Shown piece by piece: positions 7,924 to 14,705 of a DNA stretch of 15,480 nucleotides. Within the stretch, counting starts at the first letter, position 1; every line of letters starts with the position of its first letter. Under the pieces are notes generated by a model. That model saw nothing but the letters and a program-made list of their open reading frames with translations, was not told where the DNA came from and did not search any database. Source of the DNA: Vittaforma corneae ATCC 50505 (lineage: Eukaryota > Microsporidia > Nosematidae); contig NW_006889835.1 in assembly GCF_000231115.1 (NCBI RefSeq), positions 1-15,480 on the forward strand, read 5' to 3'. Both the position numbers and the translations under genes were made by a program.

Positions 7924-8646
7924 TTATTTATAGTTATATGGAATATTTTGATATTCATAATCGGGCATATTGCCTTCTGTATTAGTTGGTTTTTGTTCAA
8001 AATTGGACTTCCTTTCAAAGCTATCACCATTATTGTTGATGTTGGTATTTTGGTTCCAAGAGGAAGCGTGTCTATTATCATATGATCTATTATTGTTATC
8101 ATACGGCCTATTAAAGCTGTGCATGGGTGGACCACCTTGATAGTTACTATTGTTAAATCCACCACCCCAATTGGACGAACGTGGAGGTGGGTTGTTAGGT
8201 TGGCGAGGCATCATCTGGTAATTACTAGTATATCCCTTAGTATATCCTTTATTATAGCCTTGTGAAAATCCACTTTTTGGCTGGTACTGAGATTGATACG
8301 GTCGTGAATACTCGGAGCCTCTCTGCTTAAATCGACTCCTAAAATTTTCAATTTCCCCCCACACCCGCTCGGTGTCAAATGGCATACAGAAATAGTCAGG
8401 ATACTGCAAAATGTCCACCTCCTTCTCTCCAGACTCGGAACAGAATATTTTGTAGTTGTTTATCCAAATATTATCAGCCTCTGCAGTCATGGCTTCATTG
8501 CTCATCACGGCTAGTCTAAGCTCATCGGGATGGATATCAATACCAGGAAGAGTATAGATGTATACTGGATATTCTACTGGATGGAGAAATTTACATCTTG
8601 GATTTGTGCATTCTGAATTTATGTAAAACTTGCAGACGGGTCGCAT
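7924..8646 (-). CDS. CCCH zinc-finger protein with Asn/Gly/Tyr-rich tail
   Basis: 240 codons from the ATG at 8646. An upstream in-frame ATG (8697) is less likely, because TCCC sits directly before 8646 and AAAATTTTTT lies 11-20 bases upstream. Seen: one zinc finger at the very N-terminus, C5-x7-C13-x4-C18-x3-H22 in RPVCKFYINSECTNPRCKFLHP. Then a folded-looking region (about 25-110) with an EIENFRSRF helix, and a low-complexity tail (about 115-240) rich in Asn, Tyr, Gly, Ser and Gln with GYNKGYTKGYT and NNNN runs. Known: such fingers bind RNA, or bind Gle1 in the nucleoporin Nup42, which has a similar layout (finger first, then a disordered tail). The tail lacks FG repeats, so a Nup42 role is only a possibility. 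Likely an RNA-binding or mRNA-export factor; no orthologue assigned. Confidence 0.85.
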   Translation of the reverse strand: MRPVCKFYINSECTNPRCKFLHPVEYPVYIYTLPGIDIHPDELRLAVMSNEAMTAEADNIWINNYKIFCSESGEKEVDILQYPDYFCMPFDTERVWGEIENFRSRFKQRGSEYSRPYQSQYQPKSGFSQGYNKGYTKGYTSNYQMMPRQPNNPPPRSSNWGGGFNNSNYQGGPPMHSFNRPYDNNNRSYDNRHASSWNQNTNINNNGDSFERKSNFEQKPTNTEGNMPDYEYQNIPYNYK

Positions 8647-8670
8647 GGGAGTGTTAGAAAAAATTTTGAA
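8647..8670 (-). promoter_or_regulatory. AAATTTT/CCC start signal of the CCCH gene
   Basis: CCC (complement of 8647-8649) abuts the ATG at 8646, with AAAATTTTTT (complement of 8658-8667) just upstream. Confidence 0.5.
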
Positions 8671-8898
8671 AAGCAGCGAAAGCAATGGGTCCAACATCTG
8701 TGTTTAAAAATCCCAAGGCACCCTATTTTATAATGGTACTACTTTAATGCAATACTTTTTTGAGGTAGTTTCAACACCAAGGCTTACTAGCCTTTTGAAG
8801 TATGACAAATAGTGTAAGTAACATACTTGTTCAAATATCAAAATATAAATATTAAGCTAAAAATACTAAATAAAGTTGGAAAGTCAACAATATTATTT

Positions 8899-10038
8899 TT
8901 AATCTTCAGAAGCTGTAGACGCATCCTCTCCATTTTGAACCTTTTGAACATACTCGTAGATTTCTCCCACTACAAAATCCGGCATTGTCTCTAAGTTAAT
9001 CTCAATTTCATCATTATCAACATAATCATATGCTGAATGTTTATGGACTATCTCCGATACTTTCTCTGTCTGTTTCTTAGTCATATGAATTATGGCTTTC
9101 CCTATCTTCTCCCTGTCTGAAAGAGTGTATCTCGTCTTGTTAGTTTGCTGTTGCTCAAGCATGCGCAATTCCTGATTCAAAATCGAAATCTTCCGCCTGA
9201 TTTCTGCTATTCTAGAATCTACATCCTTTCCTTTGTGTATCAAGCTTTGAATAACTTTATTAAATTCCTCTCCGCACTTGTACACTTCAGAATCTGGTTT
9301 ATTGAATTTGAAACAGTTGGAAATCATCAAATTTAGATCTGTGACAAATTCAGAAGCCGAAGAGTATCTTCTCATATCAAACTTATTTCTTATCGTACTC
9401 AGATCGGTTGGCTGAGTGATTATAGAAAAATAGCCGGGGGCATCTTGCTCCGTCACTGGATAGAGAAATGGCCAGCTATACTTTTTGTGCTTGGCTTTTT
9501 CAAGATCCAACAAAACTTCAGCACAAAATGCATGATCCTCCGGACTCATAGCCTCCGGACTTCTTGCTTGTCTTTTTGGCTTAACAGGAGAAAGTGGTGG
9601 AACCGACTCTGTTTTCCTCTTCTTAATCTCGGTAGGCAAATCAGCGTATAGTGATTCAAAGGCTTTCTGAAGATCCTTGCCCATGTTGTATACTACGCTG
9701 TCTGGCTGGTTATATGTGTAACAGTTGTTAAACATCAATGTCATGTCGCTGTGGAATTCATCTGGTATTTTATATGTCTTTGTATCAAGCTTATGTTTCA
9801 CTGTTGAAATGTCCATAGGGTGCTTTATCTTTTCTGGATAATCCGGAATTCCTAATGCTATTGGATCAACGGGCTTTAAGAAGGGCCCCGCATTGGCATT
9901 TCTCTTAAGTCTTGTAAGTATCATAGAACAATATTTGAGTTGTGCCTCTGTCAGCTCTTCATTTCTCAGCTTTTCATTGAGCTGTGCAGCTTCTGGAACA
10001 AGTGTATCTTGCGCATATGTGTTTTCTGTGTTGACCAT
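8899..10038 (-). CDS. BET-family double-bromodomain protein (Bdf1-like)
   Basis: 379 codons from the ATG at 10038, chosen because CCC (complement of 10045-10047) and AAAAAATTT precede it. The frame extends 31 codons upstream with a hydrophobic, non-conserved sequence. Seen: bromodomain 1 (about 30-132) with PVDPIALGIPDYPEKIKHPMD and the acetyl-lysine-binding Asn in YNQP (N110); bromodomain 2 (about 168-265) with WPFLYPV and the Asn in FNKPDS (N246); basic motifs KKRK (139-142) and KPKRQAR between them; a coiled coil (about 272-300); and an ET domain (about 305-367) beginning LSDREKIGKAI and ending EIYEYVQ. Known: BET proteins read acetylated histone H4, and in yeast Bdf1 recruits TFIID. Odd: bromodomain 1 has GPF (51-53) in place of the WPF shelf. 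It diverges from the gene at 10359 across 320 bases. Confidence 0.93.
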   Translation of the reverse strand: MVNTENTYAQDTLVPEAAQLNEKLRNEELTEAQLKYCSMILTRLKRNANAGPFLKPVDPIALGIPDYPEKIKHPMDISTVKHKLDTKTYKIPDEFHSDMTLMFNNCYTYNQPDSVVYNMGKDLQKAFESLYADLPTEIKKRKTESVPPLSPVKPKRQARSPEAMSPEDHAFCAEVLLDLEKAKHKKYSWPFLYPVTEQDAPGYFSIITQPTDLSTIRNKFDMRRYSSASEFVTDLNLMISNCFKFNKPDSEVYKCGEEFNKVIQSLIHKGKDVDSRIAEIRRKISILNQELRMLEQQQTNKTRYTLSDREKIGKAIIHMTKKQTEKVSEIVHKHSAYDYVDNDEIEINLETMPDFVVGEIYEYVQKVQNGEDASTASED

Positions 10039-10063
10039 GGATTTGGGTCGAAGTAAATTTTTT
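10039..10063 (-). promoter_or_regulatory. AAATTT/CCC start signal of the BET gene
   Basis: CCC (complement of 10045-10047) lies six bases before the ATG at 10038. AAAAAATTT (complement of 10055-10063) lies directly above it. This fixes the start well inside the longer open frame. Confidence 0.5.
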
Positions 10064-10358
10064 ATGTGGATAGGAAACGAAAAGAGCAATAATAAATCAA
10101 TGGACACAAGTCCAAATGGCATATCAAACACACCAGTATTTTCTTTGCATACAAGTGCTTGCCAGTAAGCAAGTTATATAAATGAGTTATATACTACTGA
10201 TTAAATACTAATACCTGGTTTATAAGAAGCTAAGAAGCAAAATTACATACCACAACGATCGTTTTAATTTTTCCGCCCATGCTTTATTTGTTTATATTAG
10301 AGGCGTGTTTATTCTTTGAATGTACTTTTCTTTCTGTGCTCCCCAAACTAAAATACAA

Positions 10359-10697
10359 ATGATATCGGAAGAGTCTGTAGCACTGAAGTATATTTTTAAA
10401 AGCAATTATGATGAGAGATCCAACATTGTTACGTTCAACGGCAGAGAATATTCTTACAACGACATTTTTGATGATGGGGATCTTTACATTTACATATACA
10501 AATGTGAGATGACCAAACCAAGAATTATACAAGAAGAAACCAGGGAGATTGATGCAGAAATGGACGAAATTCAAAAAATTACAGAAGAGCAGTTCTTAGA
10601 ATGGAAAAAGTTCAGGAAATATGAAAATAAGACTCAAAGGAGTTTGACAGGAAAGGATATTTGGGAAAGCAAAAAGCTAGAAGAGCCCATTGAATAG
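10359..10697 (+). CDS. RWDD1/Gir2-like protein with DFRP-type C-terminal motif
   Basis: 112 codons. I start at the ATG at 10359; CCCC at 10341-10344 lies upstream. The earlier ATG at 10320 would put this C block inside the coding frame. Seen: an N-terminal helix pattern E-x-V-A-L-K-Y-I-F (5-13), like the opening helix of RWD domains, a short strand-rich part with YDER and GREYSYND, then an acidic coiled stretch (56-75). The end, ITEEQFLEWKKF (74-85) followed by LTGKDIWES (96-104), closely follows the F-L-x-W-K ... S/T-G-R/K-x-x-F-E motif by which RWDD1/Gir2 and ZC3H15/Tma46 bind DRG GTPases. Known: these partners stabilise Rbg/DRG GTPases on stalled ribosomes. Inferred: a shortened Gir2-type DRG partner with a reduced RWD domain. 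An unrelated protein sharing the C-terminal motif is possible. Confidence 0.65.
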   Translation: MISEESVALKYIFKSNYDERSNIVTFNGREYSYNDIFDDGDLYIYIYKCEMTKPRIIQEETREIDAEMDEIQKITEEQFLEWKKFRKYENKTQRSLTGKDIWESKKLEEPIE

Positions 10698-10966
10698 GCA
10701 GTTATATGACTAATAAGTAGATTATATTAAGTTAGATAGATTATTAGCCAGATGCATAAGAAGATGGGATTTTGGATGGATTATATTAGTTATATGGATA
10801 TAAGATAGATTAGATATGATAATAGATATTTATTAGGTGAATGATGAATGGGCTGAAGGATATATAAATGGTATATGGATAGACATGCTATTAAATTATA
10901 TAGATAGATGAATGATATATAGGACTTGTCGTATGATCAAGAACAGGCTTCTGGTATCTAATTTAT
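10698..10966. other. GATA-rich low-complexity intergenic DNA
   Basis: No gene seen. The sequence is made of loosely repeated A/T-rich words such as AGATTATATTA and ATAGATAG, like the stretch at 7620-7923. It ends where the LRR-associated repeat begins. Confidence 0.5.
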
Positions 10967-11853
10967 GTCCACGCAATGACTTGTCTGATACATTCTTTTG
11001 ACTAGTGCTTAAATAAATGCAAACTAACTGTATGTATTATCACTCTATGGTTTAACTATGCGTATGTGTGTTTGAGATGGATAACTCACATGCAATCTCC
11101 AACTACAGTTGCTCAGGGGAATATGCTTGCATTCCGTACTGGACATTTAGACAATCAACAGCATACACAATTCACACCCATTCAACTGGATTGCACAAGG
11201 AATCATAAGTGAGCCATAGACTAAATGCCACTCAGTGCTATTTATCCAACGACACACAAATATAGTCTGGAGTGATTGCACTTGGTATGTCATATTTGAC
11301 ATCTGTCAATATACCAAAAATTTTTCAAAAACAATCGTTGAGTGGTAGGACTTGTTCACAAAGATTTATCAGTACAGTTAATATTGTTATTTCCAGCAAT
11401 TACTGTCTTGTTTGTAGTTAAATCTTACGTATACGTATGCCAATTTATGATTTTTAAACTTGGAGATATGTCATTGTGATTTCCTGTCAAAATTAGAATA
11501 TTTAAAAATTTTTTAGCTCATACCCATGCTAATAAATATTCTACAAAGAAGAGACGAAATACACACAAAGCAGTCTGCAATCTAGTTGTACTCATGGAAG
11601 CTACACTTCAGAGCTCCGACAGTGGCACAAGACCAGGCAGCATTCAAAATCCAAACACTCTTGTATATCCTGGAAATAGAAGACGATCAGTATATTCCTT
11701 GCACTATGGCTTTGTTAAGAGGCTAGAGAAGTTAGGTCTCATGCAAGTAAATTAAAATCATTACCAGCTGAAATATGAGGGTTGGAGACTATAAAGTACT
11801 TGTACTTTAGAAGTAATAAGCCAGGATTATTACCAGACATTGCTAAGATTGTT
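10967..11853 (+). repeat. Dispersed LRR-associated repeat, copy A
   Basis: Aligns by eye, base for base over long blocks, with copy B at about 14176-15040, in the same orientation and about 3.2 kb apart. Shared words include GTGCTTAAATAAATGCAA, GGACATTTAGACAATCAACA, GAGTGGTAG, AACTTGGAGATAT and TTTAAAAATTTT. The shared unit covers about 550 bases of upstream DNA, the start signal and the first codons of an LRR gene. Copy A is the decayed member. Confidence 0.85.
11289..11315. promoter_or_regulatory. Inverted repeat in copy A, upstream of the decayed LRR gene
   Basis: TTGAC-ATCT-GTCAA with A/T flanks that pair further if one base is bulged. It occupies the same place as the perfect hairpin of copy B (14492-14511). 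Confidence 0.4.
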
Positions 11854-11920
11854 TTTGAGACAATTAGGGGACTTCAAGTAATGTGCTTGGATAGTACTCC
11901 GCTACGATGAGGATGATGCA
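11526..11920 (+). pseudogene. Decayed leucine-rich-repeat secreted protein gene
   Basis: Starts at an ATG directly after ACCC, below TTTAAAAATTTTTT, exactly as in the intact copy at 14706. Seen after an early frame change: KAVCNLVVLMEATLQSSDSG, parallel to KAIWSLLVLMGATLQSSDNG of the intact protein, then an unrelated-looking stretch, then RLEKLGLM, one missing base, KLKSLPAEI, a TGA in place of Gly, GLETIKYLYFRSNK, LLPDI and a further stop (TGA, about 11907). So it has at least two frame changes and two stops. Known: such LRR proteins form large, fast-changing secreted families in some microsporidia. DNA to about 12060 may hold more decayed sequence of the same gene, but I cannot align it. 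Confidence 0.75.
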
Positions 11921-12388
11921 TATAGAAAGCCAAGATAGCATATAGATTGCATCCAAAGACAGTAAGGCTATGGGAGAGAGCACTTGAAGCTTGCTGGAGT
12001 CACAAAGACACCACTGTACGGAGGTAGAACAAGAGCGGAGTGAACTCATAGCGAATGATGGGAATGAATAGAATCACACATCGTCATTAGAGTTGGGGAG
12101 TCCCAAGTAGATCAAGGATCTACTGCTGCGTAAGACAGCAAGCAAGCTGGTGGAAATATTGAGAAAAGAGCAGAATACAAGCATTGGAGGCTGCTGGTGA
12201 TGCTTTCCTATACATTTTTGGGCTCTAGAATGAATGTGTGGTATGCATAGTTAATGTCAATACGTACAAGTGTGTAGTTTATCGTTTGTGAAAATCATTT
12301 CCGAACAATTCCGATTTTTCTGAAATTTTTATCAATTTTTTTACTTTTTCTAGATAAATTTTGTTTGTATTTTTCCACCTCATAAAAG
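11921..12388. other. Non-coding stretch, perhaps further LRR-gene remains, then the Ste24-like gene upstream region
   Basis: No frame of note on the plus strand. The purine-rich style (GGAGAGAGCACTTGAAG, GAGCAGAATACAAGC) resembles LRR coding DNA but carries frequent stops. From about 12290 the DNA turns T-rich (AATTTTT repeats, 12320-12380), probably the promoter of the next gene. Confidence 0.4.
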
Positions 12389-13768
12389 ATGTCTACTTTA
12401 GCCACTACAGATAGCTTCTTAGTTGATATCGAGCTCGGTACACAGAATGCAACTGCTAAACAAGTAAGCATTGTTGGAAGACTCAAACGAGCCAAACGAG
12501 CAAGTTTCATTGGACAACTCAGGCACATTCTCAGTACTTCATATGCTGTGATCAAGAAAGCACTGGCCAGTGAGTTTACAAAATACCTAGCTCTGCAGAT
12601 GATTATTTTTGGATCTGCACTTGCATACCACTGCATTGGGTTGTGGTGGTTCTACCCAGAGAATACCAAGATAGTAGTAAACACAGCCACGCCCACTACT
12701 TTCTGCTTTGTAGATGTGGACTATTGGTTAGAAATGATCTTGTACATTGCTATTGGGTATGGCACTGTTTTAGTACAACCGATAGTGTTATTTTCTCTTG
12801 GGGTCCTGGATGTGGCATTTGAGTACATACCTGATCACTATAAAGTTTCGCATACATATTCGAAAAGAAAAAGGATTTTCTGGGGAGTGTTGGGTTTATT
12901 GTTGTTAGTAACATATGCTGTAGCAACCAAATTATTTTTCATTATAGGTGGTGTTGCTATTGGCGCTATAATCTCATACGGCCTTGTCAAGCTTGTTTCC
13001 TTCATCACCTCAAAGGTATCAACAACTCGTCTTATAATTTTTGGCAACTGTCTCGTCGCTGCAGTGGCTCTCTTGCGAGCATATTATACACCCTATCTTC
13101 TGGGAGGTACTCCCATTACTGAATACTTCCAAAGGAATAGAACGGACATTTCTCAGTATGAGAAGTTTTTTGCCGATCTCGATGTTGACATTTCAAGGGT
13201 GTTTGTTGTAGGTGGTATGTATTCCGATAATGCAGCCAGCAATGCTATTCCATTCAAGTCCATGATGAGCATTGTAATTGGCGAGGGCACTATCCAGAAC
13301 AACAGCTTTGAAGCAGTCAAAGCTATACTGTTGCACTAGATAGGACATGCAAGACACTTTGATCTTTTATCCATCTTCGTTGCACCCTACATTATTGCAT
13401 CCCTAGCAATGTGCTTTCTGGTGAAGAGGATTGGAAAGGATGAGAACAAGTCTGCACTAAAGCATTACGTGACAGTGAGCGCTCAGATCTCATTATTTTT
13501 CCTCATCGCCACTCTGGCTGGCAATTTCATTGCAAATATCTGCGAGTTTAATGCAGACAGGTTTGCATGCTCATATGCAGAATCATGTGCCGATCTATCT
13601 CAAGGTGTTTTAGAAATAACTAAGAATAACAAAGCCCTAACATACTACTACCCACCATTCTCATTACTGTTCGACCATCCCTCTAATTTCCACAGGATGA
13701 GGCAGAACAACTACATGGTCAACGGGAGCGTAGAAATGACGCCTGCACTAGATGGCTGTCCCTTCTAG
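12389..13768 (+). CDS. Ste24-like CAAX prenyl protease (M48), interrupted by an in-frame TAG at the catalytic Glu
   Basis: One continuous frame of 459 codons broken once, at TAG 13337-13339. Seen: a basic N-terminus; hydrophobic segments at about 66-88, 110-140, 163-210 and 213-232; the block SRVFVVGGMYSDNAASNA, equal to the VVDGS-x-x-S-x-x-SNA region of Ste24; then AVKAILLH-stop-IGHARHFDL, i.e. HExxH with the Glu codon read as TAG (GAG to TAG, one change); two further hydrophobic segments; EFNADRFA (third zinc ligand, the E-x-x-x-D pattern) and HPSNFHRM near the end. Length equals the family norm (about 450). Known: Ste24 removes the aaX tripeptide from farnesylated proteins in the ER membrane and clears clogged translocons. 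As sequenced it yields a 316-residue product lacking the active site. The rest is so well kept that the break is either recent or a consensus error. Confidence 0.85.
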
Positions 13769-14175
13769 AGCCAGGACATCTGCAGAACTGTGGTTTATCT
13801 TTGCACAGACAATGAAATAAATTACTTAGTTAGCAGTTTTATTTAATTTCCATACAGCCTGATAGCTTGATGTACATAGCATTGAGCAGTATCCGTTTCT
13901 GGTGTGAGATTGAATAGAGTCCATCTGCGCGGCTTCCTTGAATGAATCAGACAGCTGACTGTGCCGGTTTTGACTCATCTTCAGACTGATCCTTCTATGC
14001 CAAGAGTCCAGTAGCTGATTAATGCAAGCGTGTAGACAGGCAGAGGATGTTCTTGATAATGGCAGCCGTTGGGTGGATACACGATCTGTACAGGGAACAA
14101 ACTATTTCTATGTCTGATAGAGACCACAGACAAGAGTCATCTATGAATGTGTAGTCTGTTCGTGTGCCTGATCAT
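13769..14175. other. Gene-free stretch between the Ste24-like gene and LRR repeat copy B
   Basis: No open frame of note. An AATAAA at 13816-13821, about 48 bases after the stop at 13768, may be the 3' processing signal of the Ste24-like gene. The rest is more G+C-balanced than other gaps here and looks like decayed or unrecognised sequence. Confidence 0.5.
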
Positions 14176-14491
14176 GTCCATGCAGTGATTTACTCGGTCC
14201 ACTCTTCTGACTAGTGCTTAAATAAATGCAACTAACTGTATGTTTTCACTGGCTTTATGGTTTAACTATATATCTATATACTCACATGCAATCTCCTGCC
14301 ACAGCATGCTACAGGGAATATGCTTGTATTCTGTACTGGACATTTAGACAATCAACAGCACACCCAATGCCTACATTCAACTGTATTGCACAAAGAATGT
14401 AGTCAAGTTGTGCACTAACTACTCCAGTGTCATTTGTCCAACAGATCACACGCCAGTCTGGAATGATTGCACCGGAATGATTTGGCATGAC

Positions 14492-14511
14492 ATGTTGACA
14501 CCCGTCAACAT
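14492..14511. promoter_or_regulatory. Perfect 8-base inverted repeat upstream of the LRR gene
   Basis: ATGTTGAC, loop ACCC, GTCAACAT. It is conserved in position in copy A with changed outer bases. Function is unknown; it could be a protein-binding site or an RNA hairpin. Confidence 0.45.
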
Positions 14512-14671
14512 TCTATTTTCAAATTGAATTTTTGAGTGGTAGCATGCACTCACAAAGACGTACCAGCACAGTCAATGTGGTATTGGCAGTAATTACAGTC
14601 CTGCTTGTAGTTAAAGCGTATACATGTCATTGTGGTTTTTAACTTGGAGATATATCATTGATACTGTCAAA

Positions 14672-14705
14672 TCCAACTATTTAAAAATTTTCAGCCACAC
14701 CCCTT
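14672..14705 (+). promoter_or_regulatory. AAATTTT/CCCC start signal of the LRR gene
   Basis: TTTAAAAATTTT, then CACCCC two bases before the ATG at 14706. Same order and spacing as at uL16, the CCCH gene and the BET gene, so this family uses the general start signal of the genome. Confidence 0.55.

Noticed and set aside
5168..7928. TAAGCTTA words near 5172, 6288 and 7918
   Set aside because: Three short A/T-rich occurrences around gene ends, two of them as stop codons followed by a second TAA. Too short to call a signal.
9145..10168. Plus-strand frames inside the BET gene
   Set aside because: Antisense to a well-conserved two-bromodomain coding region.
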